45,915 bases of DNA from contig UQFL01000008.1 in the NCBI GenBank assembly GCA_900540305.1, positions 1-45,915 on the forward strand. The letters are read 5' to 3'. The stretch comes from an uncultured Oscillospiraceae bacterium. GTDB taxonomy: Bacteria > Bacillota > Clostridia > Oscillospirales > Acutalibacteraceae. Position numbers and translations under genes: made by a program. Each line of letters opens with the position of its first letter. Within the stretch, counting starts at the first letter, position 1. Of this stretch, positions 7,660-15,140 are shown piece by piece. The notes under the pieces are model-generated. The model was not told the origin of the DNA, did no database searches, and saw only the letters and a list, made by a program, of their open reading frames with translations.

Positions 7660-7688
7660 TTGACAAAGATATTATCATATGATATAAT
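7660..7688 (+). promoter_or_regulatory. Consensus promoter of the mntP riboswitch transcript
   Basis: Perfect TTGACA (7660-7665), 17-nt spacer and perfect TATAAT (7683-7688). Transcription should start near 7695, right at the riboswitch. Confidence 0.9.
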
Positions 7689-7693
7689 CCTTG

Positions 7694-7866
7694 CTGTTAT
7701 GAGGGAGTAGCAAGCGCGATATTTAGGCGCAACAAGTCAACATACTGACCATATCGGTCTGGCTTGTTTTAATTTGCGAGACTCATGCTGAGCATATTGC
7801 CGTGCATGTAGTCTTTATTTTTTTACCTTTAAGCCAAGCACGGTAAATCCGCGCTTGGCTATTTTT
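7694..7866 (+). promoter_or_regulatory. yybP-ykoY Mn2+ riboswitch with expression-platform terminator
   Basis: The leader begins GAGGGAGTAGC, the conserved first motif of the yybP-ykoY class. It continues with the ACAAGTC ... GGCTTGTT paired arm enclosing CTGACCATATCGGTC, then GCGAGACTCATGCTGAGCAT, which supplies the second loop. It ends in an intrinsic terminator: AGCCAAGC (7832-7839) with GCTTGGCT (7853-7860), then ATTTTT. The family binds Mn2+ and usually prevents termination when Mn2+ is high (known). Its position before an Mn2+ exporter gene agrees fully. Confidence 0.9.
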
Positions 7867-7887
7867 GTGTAAAAGGGAGTATTAAAA

Positions 7888-8472
7888 ATGAATTTAGGGT
7901 TTAGTTTTTTCTTCAACAGCATTCTGCTGGGTGTTGGACTTGCTATGGACGCATTTTCCGTTTCGCTTGCAAACGGGCTTAACGAGCCGAAAATGAAAAA
8001 GGGTAAAATGGCTGGCGTTGCAGGTATCTTTTCCGTTTTTCAGTTTGCCATGCCGCTTATCGGCTGGATATGCGTTTCAACTATCGTTCAATATTTCAAG
8101 GCGTTTGAAAAGTGCATTCCGTGGATTGCTCTTATACTTCTCGGATACATCGGCGGAAAAATGCTTTATGAGGGCATAAAAAACAAAAACTCAGACGAGG
8201 AAAAACCTGCCGTAGGAATCGGCGCTCTTTTGATTCAGGGCGTTGCCACATCCATTGACGCACTTTCAGTAGGTTTCACGATAGCAGATTACAAACTACC
8301 CGAGGCTATTCTCGCCTGCCTTTTAATCTGCATAGTAACATTTTTTATCTGCTTCGCAGGTATCGCCATAGGCAAAAAAGCAGGCACAAAACTTGCAGGC
8401 AAAGCGGACATCATTGGCGGAGTAATCTTGATTTTTATAGGTCTTGAAATTTTTATTTCAAGCTGGTTTTAA
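7888..8472 (+). CDS. mntP: Putative manganese efflux pump MntP
   Basis: A 194-aa MntP (DUF204) protein with six predicted membrane helices in two repeats. The first repeat carries GLAMDAFSVSLANG and the second SIDALSVGFTIAD; the membrane-embedded aspartates in these motifs are the conserved functional residues of the family. It exports Mn2+ and protects against Mn excess. ATG 7888 has GGGAG about 9 nt upstream. It is preceded by a Mn2+ riboswitch and is a single-gene transcript ended by the hairpin at 8493-8522. Size and motif order match E. coli MntP (YebN). Confidence 0.95.
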   Translation: MNLGFSFFFNSILLGVGLAMDAFSVSLANGLNEPKMKKGKMAGVAGIFSVFQFAMPLIGWICVSTIVQYFKAFEKCIPWIALILLGYIGGKMLYEGIKNKNSDEEKPAVGIGALLIQGVATSIDALSVGFTIADYKLPEAILACLLICIVTFFICFAGIAIGKKAGTKLAGKADIIGGVILIFIGLEIFISSWF

Positions 8473-8492
8473 ATACCGTGCTTATATAAAAC

Positions 8493-8524
8493 AAAAGACT
8501 TCGGATTTTTCCGAAGTCTTTTTT
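8493..8524. terminator. Bidirectional terminator between mntP and trpB
   Basis: AAAAGACTTCGG (8493-8504) and CCGAAGTCTTTT (8511-8522) form a perfect 12-bp stem. The genes converge here, and the T and A runs serve both strands. Confidence 0.93.
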
Positions 8525-8534
8525 ATTGCTTTAA

Positions 8535-9752
8535 TTATCTGATACCGTATTTTTCGATGATATAATCCATATCCTTGTCGCCTCTGCCTGAAAGGTTGAT
8601 AAGGATTGAGCCTTTCTTCATTTCCTTTGCAAGCTTGATTGCATAAGCAACAGCGTGTGAGCTTTCGATTGCAGGAATAATACCCTCAAGTCTTGAAAGA
8701 GTGAAGAATGCGTCTATTGTTTCCTCATCAGAAACAACATCATATTTAACTCTGCCGAGGTCGTGAAGGAATGCGTGCTCAGGGCCTGATGACGGATAGT
8801 CAAGACCGCTTGCAACAGAATATACGGGAGCAGGCTCGCCATTTTCGTCTTTAAGCATAATGCTGTTAAAGCCGTGCATAATACCCTCTGAGCCGTACTG
8901 AAGGCTTGCGGCGTGGTCGCCGAGAGCGGGGCCTCTGCCGAGAGGCTCAACACCGTAAATATCAACAGGGTCATTAAGGAAACCTGAGAACATACCCATT
9001 GCGTTTGAACCGCCGCCTACGCACGCAACAACAGCGTCCGGCAAATCGCCTGTCATTTCAATAAACTGCTCTCTTGCTTCACTTCCTACAACACTCTGAA
9101 AATCACGAACCATCATCGGGAACGGATGAGGGCCTACAACTGAGCCGATGCAGTAGATAGTATTCTGATAATCGTTGAGATAAGCCTCGAAAGCGGCGTC
9201 AACAGCCTCTTTAAGAGTTGCAAGACCGTCTGTTACCTCAACAACATTTGCGCCGAGAATTTTCATTCTTGCAACATTCGGAGCCTGCTTTTTAATATCA
9301 ACAGCGCCCATATAAATATCGCACTCAAGTCCGAAATAAGCCGCCGCTGTAGCAAGAGCAACACCGTGCTGACCTGCGCCTGTTTCAGCGATAATCTTTT
9401 TCTTGCCCATATATTTTGCAAGAAGAGCCTCGCCCATGCAGTGATTGAGTTTGTGTGCGCCCGTATGGTTCAAATCCTCACGCTTAACATAAAGCTGAAC
9501 ATTGCCAAGCTTATTTGACAAGCGCTCAAGATATGAAACGGGAGTGGGCCTGCCCTGAAATTCCTTGCGGATTCTGCGAAGCTCGCTTATAAATTTGCTT
9601 GATTTACAGATTGTGAAATATGCCTCTGTAATTTCATCCATAGCCTTTTGGAGATTTTCGGGAACATATGAGCCGCCGTATTTTCCGAAAAAGCCGTTTT
9701 CATCAGGATAGTTTTTAAAGTAAGTGTCAAAATCAATACCGTTGTAATTCAT
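8535..9752 (-). CDS. trpB: Tryptophan synthase beta chain
   Basis: A 405-aa PLP enzyme that joins indole and serine into tryptophan. The PLP lysine is K101 in NHTGAHKLNHC, and the phosphate-binding loop GGGSNAMG is present. The N-terminus FGKYGGSYVPENL is that of canonical TrpB1. ATG 9752 is chosen because GGAGGAA lies 6 nt before it; a TTG at 9767 overlaps that site. No trpA or other trp gene is adjacent, so either the alpha subunit lies elsewhere or the enzyme salvages free indole. Expression is controlled by the upstream T-box (9891-10184), whose features indicate tRNA-Trp. Confidence 0.96.
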   Translation of the reverse strand: MNYNGIDFDTYFKNYPDENGFFGKYGGSYVPENLQKAMDEITEAYFTICKSSKFISELRRIRKEFQGRPTPVSYLERLSNKLGNVQLYVKREDLNHTGAHKLNHCMGEALLAKYMGKKKIIAETGAGQHGVALATAAAYFGLECDIYMGAVDIKKQAPNVARMKILGANVVEVTDGLATLKEAVDAAFEAYLNDYQNTIYCIGSVVGPHPFPMMVRDFQSVVGSEAREQFIEMTGDLPDAVVACVGGGSNAMGMFSGFLNDPVDIYGVEPLGRGPALGDHAASLQYGSEGIMHGFNSIMLKDENGEPAPVYSVASGLDYPSSGPEHAFLHDLGRVKYDVVSDEETIDAFFTLSRLEGIIPAIESSHAVAYAIKLAKEMKKGSILINLSGRGDKDMDYIIEKYGIR

Positions 9753-9890
9753 AATAATTTCCTCCAAAAATAAATCTTTTAAATATATGTTTTAAGCTTA
9801 GAATCAATACAAGATGCGCCATCGCTTTGTTTTAAGTTTCATATATGTGACCTCCGAAGCATTTTTTATTATTTTGCCGAAAAAAGCATT

Positions 9891-10184
9891 AAAAAAACGC
9901 CCTCGACAAATATAACATTATCTGTCAAGGACGAATAAATCATTATCCGCGGTGCCACCTTGAATTCACGGAAAACCGTGCTCTTTACAGGATACCTATA
10001 TATCCCCGGCAACTTACGCATGCCTTCGCGTTGCAGAATACTCTGCGGAAACTCCGCATTTGACTGCACCCTCCGCGGTCCATTTAACAGGCCGTTTACT
10101 GCCGCATTCCAGCTTGCACGGCTCTCTGTAAGTGCGTATCCCGTTTTTATCTCCGCATCATCGGTTTAGGTGTATTTATTTGTT
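9891..10184 (-). promoter_or_regulatory. T-box riboswitch (tRNA-Trp type) controlling trpB
   Basis: On the minus strand the T-box core AAGGTGGCACCGCGG (9961-9947) is followed by a terminator, CGTCCTTGACA (9933-9923) with TGTCGAGGGCG (9908-9898) then T7. Upstream is a long stem I region with AGAGAGCCG and the GATGATGCGGAGA start. Near its 3' side, TTAAATGGACC offers TGG (Trp) as specifier. The T-box bulge TGGC would pair with a tRNA ending GCCA, that is discriminator G, as in tRNA-Trp. Uncharged tRNA-Trp would stabilise the antiterminator and switch trpB on. The 550-bp gap between trpB and the next gene is essentially this leader plus its promoter. Confidence 0.93.
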
Positions 10185-10190
10185 ACGAAT

Positions 10191-10219
10191 ATGATAGCAC
10201 TTGAAATCGTATTTGTCAA
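10191..10219 (-). promoter_or_regulatory. Promoter of the trpB T-box transcript
   Basis: Minus strand TTGACA (10219-10214), 17-nt spacer and TATCAT (10196-10191), placing the start near 10184. Confidence 0.85.
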
Positions 10220-10253
10220 GGCTGTTAATTTTACCAAGTATTATATTTCCAAA

Positions 10254-10289
10254 AAATAAAATCACGGCAGGACTTTACGCCTTGCCGTG
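10254..10289 (-). terminator. Terminator of the 3D/G5 protein gene
   Basis: CACGGCA (10263-10269) pairs with TGCCGTG (10283-10289), and an additional CC/GG extends it. On the minus strand it is followed by ATTTTATTTTTT. It starts 14 nt after the stop codon. Confidence 0.85.
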
Positions 10290-10302
10290 AATATACGCTT
10301 TA

Positions 10303-11529
10303 TTACCAGCCAAGTCTTACAATAGTGATTGTACAGCCGCCTGCGCCGCCTCTAAGCGCCGCCTGATGACCTTCGGGAGTGTAGATATCTACTCTGCCCT
10401 TCTTTGAAAGGCCGCTGCCGCCTCTGTCTACTACTGTGTAAAGAGTTCCGTCAATATCAATTACAGAACCGAGAGGAAGCCAGTTGCACGCTACATAATA
10501 CGGATTTGCCATACCGGTATAAACTTTTTTGCCTGATGCAGTTACGCCGTTTGACTTTCCGCAGCATTTAGCGCATGAACAGTAATGAGTATATCTGCCG
10601 CTTATCACCTGTCCGAGTGTGTAACCGTTTTTGGAAACAACTCCGTTAGGCTCAACTTGAGAATTACTTGTGCCTACAGCTTTAACCTCTGTTACTGCCT
10701 CTTTTATTACGGTTGAAGAAATCTCTGTCTTTGAAGTTTCTTCGCCGTTAACATATGTTACCTCATAGGTAACCTCTTTTTCACCGTTAACGCCCTTTGT
10801 GAGAACTTTTGTTTCTCCGAAAGAAAGTGAATCGTCTGTTGTTGTTTCTGTTGAGTACTTGATTGCCTCTGTTACAGTAATAGTTTTAACTTCAGTTCTG
10901 AACACGGTAATTTCCATACCGTTTTCTGCAACTGTGTCTGCTGAGGGCTCAACATAATCGTTCTCACCGAGTGTAATGCCTGCAAGCGTGAGCAAATCAC
11001 CTATTGTTGTGTTATTTGCCGCGTGCATTTCAAAAGTTTCACCGTCTGCTGTTATTGAAACAGAAACGGGAAGCACTACGGAAATTACCATTCCGTCCTC
11101 AACGGCGTCATTTTCGCCGTAATTCATTGTGCAGCCTTCGGCATTGAAGCCTATCTCTGCGAAAACCTCGCCCACCGTGTCGGCATACACATTGTATGCT
11201 GTAACAACATCGCCGAGCATAATGTTTACTGTGTTTGACCTGTCAATTACGATAGTACCGCCTTCGCCTGCATTGAAGCCTGCGATGTCAAGTCTGTCGT
11301 TTGAACCAAGAATAATATTTGCCTCATTAAGGATTTCGATTGGTTCCGTTTCTTCTGTTGTAACTGTGTATTCTTTACCATTGTCATTAATAACAACATT
11401 GTATTCTCCAACCATGCCCGCAAAAGCGCTTGTTGCGAAAACACAAATGATAAGAATAAACGCAGCTACCGTTGCCGCCATAACTCTTGACATATGCTTT
11501 ACGGAAGCAACGCGTGATTCGTTAATCAT
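10303..11529 (-). CDS. Secreted DUF348-G5-3D domain protein (YabE/Rpf-like cell-wall enzyme)
   Basis: A 408-aa exported protein. After a short cytosolic start, residues 18-37 (AATVAAFILIICVFATSAFA) form a signal peptide or anchor. Two ubiquitin-like DUF348 domains follow (about 42-95 and 100-155, a third-like repeat at 155-210). Then comes a G5 domain around 215-290 (TEAIKYSTETTTDDSL ... NGEKEVTYEVTYVNGEE) and a C-terminal 3D domain (about 310-408). The 3D aspartates are seen in VIDIDG, VVDRGG and VDIYTP. The architecture is that of YabE/RpfB-like peptidoglycan-remodelling proteins of Firmicutes, with lytic activity implied by the 3D domain (family knowledge). AAAGGAG precedes ATG 11529. The mRNA has a roughly 190-nt structured leader. 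Confidence 0.9.
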   Translation of the reverse strand: MINESRVASVKHMSRVMAATVAAFILIICVFATSAFAGMVGEYNVVINDNGKEYTVTTEETEPIEILNEANIILGSNDRLDIAGFNAGEGGTIVIDRSNTVNIMLGDVVTAYNVYADTVGEVFAEIGFNAEGCTMNYGENDAVEDGMVISVVLPVSVSITADGETFEMHAANNTTIGDLLTLAGITLGENDYVEPSADTVAENGMEITVFRTEVKTITVTEAIKYSTETTTDDSLSFGETKVLTKGVNGEKEVTYEVTYVNGEETSKTEISSTVIKEAVTEVKAVGTSNSQVEPNGVVSKNGYTLGQVISGRYTHYCSCAKCCGKSNGVTASGKKVYTGMANPYYVACNWLPLGSVIDIDGTLYTVVDRGGSGLSKKGRVDIYTPEGHQAALRGGAGGCTITIVRLGW

Positions 11530-11722
11530 CTTAATCTCCTTTGTTGCACTTGAGCCATAATATTGGCTGTGCCGAAATTCAGCAGCATTATATAAGTTTA
11601 ATCCGCTTAATTTATTTGATTAAACCATAAATATAATTCTGCCGGCAGAAGCATTCATTCTGCCTTCAGAGCGGAAATTTCAACCTGAAATTCCTTGCCC
11701 TGCCTTTAGTATTTCTCAAGCT
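11530..11722 (-). other. Long 5' leader of the 3D/G5 gene
   Basis: Between the inferred start near 11722 and the ATG are about 190 untranslated nt. On the minus strand the leader contains GGAATTTCA/TGAAATTTCC, a perfect GGCAGAA/TTCTGCC hairpin (7-nt loop) and a CTGAATTTCGGCACAGCC segment before the ribosome binding site. c-di-AMP riboswitches often precede such genes in Firmicutes, but I do not see the conserved motifs of that class. Confidence 0.4.
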
Positions 11723-11728
11723 TTTCGC

Positions 11729-11757
11729 ATTATAGTAATTTTTGCATAATGTGTCAA
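11729..11757 (-). promoter_or_regulatory. Consensus promoter of the 3D/G5 gene
   Basis: Minus strand TTGACA (11757-11752), 17-nt spacer and TATAAT (11734-11729), a perfect match to the vegetative consensus. Confidence 0.9.
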
Positions 11758-12170
11758 GGCGAAAAAAATCGGTTTTTTGTGCACTTTTAACAAATAAAAC
11801 AATTGTTACAGTTTTGTAACATTTGCAGACAACAAGATATTGTGGTTTTTTGTTTTTGTGATTTAGTGCGTTAAAGTGAATTTTTGTTTAATTTTTCAGA
11901 ATCGCACAAACCGGACTTAATAATTTTGTAACTTTTTAAATTTCGCGTTGTTCAAATTACAATATATTGTGCAGTTTTCGCAATATCAGCACATATCATA
12001 CCCATATATAGACGGTTGATTTGTAACAATATATGTGATAATTCTGAATAATTTTCATATAATTAATGTAATAAATTAATATTATTAAATAATATAATTA
12101 TATAATATATAATTAAAGAGAATTGAAACGCAAAAACAAGCCCGATTTTCCTGTTGCCGCCCGATTTTAA
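11758..12170. other. AT-rich intergenic region without a recognisable gene
   Basis: About 410 bp of very AT-rich DNA with no plausible reading frame. It contains three copies of TTTGTAAC (near 11815, 11925 and 12020) and one inverted partner GTTACA, which with the first copy makes GTTACAGTTTTGTAAC. It also has a pure A/T block at 12050-12115. Nothing else is recognised. Confidence 0.6.
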
Positions 12171-12199
12171 TTGACAATAAAAATCGGATAATATATAAT
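12161..12199 (+). promoter_or_regulatory. tRNA-Arg promoter inside an inverted repeat
   Basis: TTGACA (12171-12176), 17-nt spacer and TATAAT (12194-12199), both perfect. The -35 box is flanked by CCGATTTT (12161-12168) and AAAATCGG (12180-12187), an 8-bp inverted repeat. A further direct copy, CCCGATTTT, lies at 12141-12149. A protein binding this repeat would occlude the -35 box. Confidence 0.75.
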
Positions 12200-12217
12200 A
12201 TGACATACACCAAATAA

Positions 12218-12294
12218 GTCTCAGTAGCTCAGCTGGATAGAGCGACCGCCTCCTAAGCGGTAGGTCGGAGGTTCAAATCCCCTCTGGGACGCCA
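12218..12294 (+). tRNA. tRNA-Arg (anticodon CCT)
   Basis: A 77-nt cloverleaf. The acceptor GTCTCAG pairs with CTGGGAC (one G-U pair), discriminator G and encoded CCA. D arm AGCTCAGCTGGATAGAGC; anticodon stem CCGCC.../GGCGG-type with loop CTCCTAA, anticodon CCT. T arm GGAGGTTCAAATCCCCT. It decodes the rare codon AGG. Confidence 0.97.
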
Positions 12295-12297
12295 AAA

Positions 12298-12340
12298 AGC
12301 AACCGATAGCCCGTATACACAGGGCAGTCGGTTGCTTTAT
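12298..12340 (+). terminator. Terminator of tRNA-Arg
   Basis: GCAACCGA ... GCCC with GGGC ... TCGGTTGC forms a two-part stem interrupted by a small internal loop, followed by TTTATTTTT. Confidence 0.88.
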
Positions 12341-12354
12341 TTTTACCATATGAT

Positions 12355-12401
12355 ATAAAAAATCCTCAGCCGAATTGAAAACTCTGACTGAGGACTTTTT
12401 T
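12355..12401. terminator. Terminator of the metallophosphoesterase gene
   Basis: TCCTCAG (12363-12369) pairs with CTGAGGA (12388-12394). Plus-strand A6 at its left gives the U run for the minus-strand gene ending at 12406; the right side has T6 on the plus strand. Confidence 0.8.
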
Positions 12402-12405
12402 GTTT

Positions 12406-13272
12406 CTAAGACGAACTTAACTCTACCATTACGATTTCAGGTCTGTTATTTACTCTAAATGGTATAATACTGTTTCCGATGCCTCTGCTTACAATCATAT
12501 TTGTACCATTCATAGTATATAGCCCTGAATCATATTTGGGAAACAACCCCTGACCGGGCGCAACTAAACCGCCAAAAAACGGCAGTCTAAACTGCCCTCC
12601 GTGTGCGTGACCCGTCAATACCAAATCCACATTATTTTTGACATAAACATCAAACATCTCGGGTCTGTGGGAAAGCAAAACGGTATATCCATCTGTACCG
12701 TTCATCAAATCTGAAACAGCAGAATCTGTAACAGTTTTTTCATCGCCGAACAAATAATCTGCTTGAAAACTCGGGTCAGAAACGCCTAAAAGAGTAATGC
12801 TTTCATTTTCGTTATTCAAAGTCACAGATTCGTTTTGCAGAACAGTAACTCCTTTATCTTCCAATCTTTTCAAAAATTCACTTAAGCCGTCAATTCTTGC
12901 TTCATGATTTCCCGTTACATAATATGTAGGGGCAATTTGCACGGCTTTTTCTGCAAAGGATATGCTAACATCAATATTTGTATGATACGAATCAATCAAA
13001 TCCCCTGTAAGCACAATAATATCAGGCTCGCATTCATTTAGTTTTTCAATCAGTTTCTCATTGTCCTTGCCGAATTGGGCATTATGCAAGTCTGACACCT
13101 GGGCTATTTTGTACCCTGAAAAACTTTGCGGCAACTCATCGCTTGTAACTGATATTTCATTTACCATCAAAGCACTGTTGCCCCAAGCAATCCAAACAGA
13201 AATCGCAGCCAGCACAGCAAAAATTATTGATATTATAATAATTTTCTTTTTCTTATTTTTCTTACGGTTCAT
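12406..13272 (-). CDS. Membrane-anchored calcineurin-like metallophosphoesterase (YkuE-type)
   Basis: A 288-aa protein with a very basic N-terminus (MNRKKNKKKK), one membrane helix at about 11-30 and an extracytoplasmic phosphoesterase domain. All five metal-binding blocks are seen: VSDLHNAQFG, LTGDLIDS, VTGNHEAR, LLSHRPE and TGHAHGGQ. The family is binuclear-metal dependent. YkuE-type members hydrolyse phosphodiester or phosphomonoester bonds, with true substrates poorly known. GGAGG lies 4 nt before ATG 13272. It is a single-gene unit with its own terminator. The 236-bp region upstream (13273-13508) is AT-rich and holds only the terminator of the next gene. Confidence 0.92.
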   Translation of the reverse strand: MNRKKNKKKKIIIISIIFAVLAAISVWIAWGNSALMVNEISVTSDELPQSFSGYKIAQVSDLHNAQFGKDNEKLIEKLNECEPDIIVLTGDLIDSYHTNIDVSISFAEKAVQIAPTYYVTGNHEARIDGLSEFLKRLEDKGVTVLQNESVTLNNENESITLLGVSDPSFQADYLFGDEKTVTDSAVSDLMNGTDGYTVLLSHRPEMFDVYVKNNVDLVLTGHAHGGQFRLPFFGGLVAPGQGLFPKYDSGLYTMNGTNMIVSRGIGNSIIPFRVNNRPEIVMVELSSS

Positions 13273-13464
13273 ATTGCCTCCGAATAATAGCTGTCATCTG
13301 TAATTAACCCTAATTATACGGTCAGATATATACCGATTCAATGTATAATTTGTTAAATATAAACATTGATATTATGAAAGTATTAAACATTATTTTAATT
13401 ATCTTCTATATTAACCAAATGAAATATAAATTCCATAAAATTAATATTTTATCATATATAATAA

Positions 13465-13503
13465 AAACCCTTCGGACGGGTTATACATTCCGCCGAAGGG
13501 TTT
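13465..13503 (-). terminator. Terminator of the XRE-membrane gene at 13510
   Basis: AAACCCTTCGG (13465-13475) with CCGAAGGGTTT (13493-13503) gives an 11-bp perfect stem followed on the minus strand by T-rich sequence. Confidence 0.87.
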
Positions 13504-13509
13504 ATAAAT

Positions 13510-14019
13510 TTATTCTTTTTTGCGAGTTAAATAAATCAAAACAATTAATCCTATAAAAACAACAGGCGCGAACCTAACAAACAGCCACTCAAAGGCATGA
13601 AAAAATGTTCCTGCAACAGCAAATTCAGGATTACTGTAATCCCATCCTAAATAAGGGCTGTTTAATACTATTAACACCGCAGAAACAACTACTATTACGG
13701 CACATAACGCAATAAGTAAATAACGGAATATTTTTTCAGATTTTTGTTTGCGTTGAGCAAGCTGCAAGTTTACAACCTCAAGTTTTTCACAAATCACTTT
13801 TAAATCATCAACCTGCGTTTCAACAATAGTTTCGCCAAGTAAAGTGCTTACAGGTGTTTCAAGTGCTTGTGACATGGAAATCAGCATATCCGCATCGGGT
13901 ACTGACAATCCCTTTTCCCATTTAGAGATTGTTTGCCTTACCACATTTAACTTGACGGCAAGTTCTTCTTGCGAAAGTCCTTTTGTTTTTCTGATTGCTT
14001 TAATGTTTTCGTTTAACAT
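13510..14019 (-). CDS. XRE-family HTH regulator with C-terminal membrane helices
   Basis: A 169-aa protein. Residues 1-60 are a Cro/C1 helix-turn-helix (KGLSQEELAVKLNVVRQTISKWEKG, then PDADMLISMSQAL). A coiled linker spans 68-95, and two hydrophobic helices lie at about 97-118 (YLLIALCAVIVVVSAVLIVL) and 143-165 (FAPVVFIGLIVLIYL), with a basic end. This soluble-HTH plus membrane-anchor form is widespread in Clostridia and is presumed to act as a membrane-tethered transcription factor. AAGGAGGTTATCGCT places the start at ATG 14019. A second gene of the same design lies at 43101-43712. Confidence 0.88.
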   Translation of the reverse strand: MLNENIKAIRKTKGLSQEELAVKLNVVRQTISKWEKGLSVPDADMLISMSQALETPVSTLLGETIVETQVDDLKVICEKLEVVNLQLAQRKQKSEKIFRYLLIALCAVIVVVSAVLIVLNSPYLGWDYSNPEFAVAGTFFHAFEWLFVRFAPVVFIGLIVLIYLTRKKE

Positions 14020-14147
14020 AGCGATAACCTCCTTGGTTTAGTTGTTATCTCTATTATATGGAGCCTGCGCCGTTGCCACAAGCAATGCTAATTAACAATA
14101 CAGGTTTCATTGCGAAACATATGTTGACAAATAAAAAATTAATACTG

Positions 14148-14633
14148 TCAATTCAATACCGCTGCCTGTTCTGCCATACGCTGACCGTAGATTCTGAATA
14201 ACTCGGCAAAATCGTCCATATTTTCAGATATTGCCACGGGACCTAAATGGATAACAGGCTTGCCTTTGACATGTCCGCCCGAATATGTCATCATTCCGCC
14301 GACCATAAGATGGGTGAGTATGCACTGAATAGCCAAATCACCGCCGCCGTGAATATATCCTGCCGTGGCGTATGCGCCGCCTAATTTTCCGCCGACATTA
14401 TATTTTTTCAAATCGTTTTCAAGCCATAACTTCATCTTGCCTGTCAAATATCCGTTATAGGTGGGAGTGCCCACAATTAAAGCACAGCTGTCTTTAACAA
14501 AATCCTCGTCAATATCATCAATATTAAACGCTTTAGCCTCAACGCCCTGAACTTTTTCAGCGCCCTCAATTATGTACTCAGCCGCTTTTGCGGTATGCCC
14601 TGTTCTGCTGTCATAAACAATAGATATTTTCAT
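14148..14633 (-). CDS. Flavodoxin-like FMN protein (NAD(P)H-dependent reductase family)
   Basis: A 161-aa flavodoxin-fold protein. The FMN phosphate loop is at the N-terminus (IVYDSRTGHTAKAAEYI, T/S-x-T-G-x-T type) and the isoalloxazine-binding segments are IVGTPTYNGYLTGKMKLWL and ATAGYIHGGGDLAIQ, giving the WrbA/flavodoxin topology. Likely an electron carrier or quinone/NADH reductase; the partner is not evident. Upstream and downstream genes point the same way but are separated by 128 nt or more, and a terminator lies upstream, so it is probably transcribed alone. Confidence 0.87.
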   Translation of the reverse strand: MKISIVYDSRTGHTAKAAEYIIEGAEKVQGVEAKAFNIDDIDEDFVKDSCALIVGTPTYNGYLTGKMKLWLENDLKKYNVGGKLGGAYATAGYIHGGGDLAIQCILTHLMVGGMMTYSGGHVKGKPVIHLGPVAISENMDDFAELFRIYGQRMAEQAAVLN

Positions 14634-14716
14634 TTAAAGCCCCTCCTGTATATAAATAAAAAATATAATTTTCTTTTAATGATTATTATACTTTATAATA
14701 TTATTTTTGCAACACG

Positions 14717-14746
14717 AAAAAACCGCCCGAGTATAAAACTCAGGCG
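14717..14746 (-). terminator. Terminator after the glmS-ABM operon
   Basis: CGCCCGAGT (14724-14732) and ACTCAGGCG (14738-14746) pair with one mismatch. Plus-strand A6 at 14717-14722 gives a U run on the minus strand. Confidence 0.8.
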
Positions 14747-14782
14747 ACTTTACATCAAAACATACAAATTATATTAATGGTT

Positions 14783-15112
14783 TCACCGTATAAACTCTTT
14801 ATCTTTAGACGGTATTCCTGCCTCATCTGAAAGATACCTTTCAACTCGCATAGATAAATCATATTTTTCCCTTAACTCGCTTATTTTTGCCATCATCGGG
14901 GAATCGTGATGCGCGTCAATAGCTGATTGATCTCTCCAACTGTCTATAAGCAGTACGGTTTCATCATCTTCCATAGGGAAAAAATATTCATATTTAAGAT
15001 TTCCGTCTTCAGCGCGGATTTTATCAACAACACCGCTTGAAACCATTTCCTGTGCAAATTTTCTTGCGTTCAAATTTGCACCCGTATAATAAATATTTAT
15101 TGTTATAGCCAT
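14783..15112 (-). CDS. Antibiotic biosynthesis monooxygenase (ABM)-like protein
   Basis: A 109-aa dimeric ferredoxin-like-fold protein. It opens MAITINIYYTGANLNARKF and contains the family-typical LKYEYFFPMEDDETVLLIDSWRD, then AIDAHHDSPMM and MRVERYL. The start at ATG 15112 is supported by GGAG 6 nt upstream; an earlier ATG at 15148 would overlap glmS. It follows glmS by 28 nt without a terminator and is probably co-transcribed. Family members act as quinol monooxygenases or merely as small sensors; activity cannot be predicted here. Confidence 0.82.
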   Translation of the reverse strand: MAITINIYYTGANLNARKFAQEMVSSGVVDKIRAEDGNLKYEYFFPMEDDETVLLIDSWRDQSAIDAHHDSPMMAKISELREKYDLSMRVERYLSDEAGIPSKDKEFIR

Positions 15113-15140
15113 ATATTCTCCGTTTTCACTCATTAAAATT

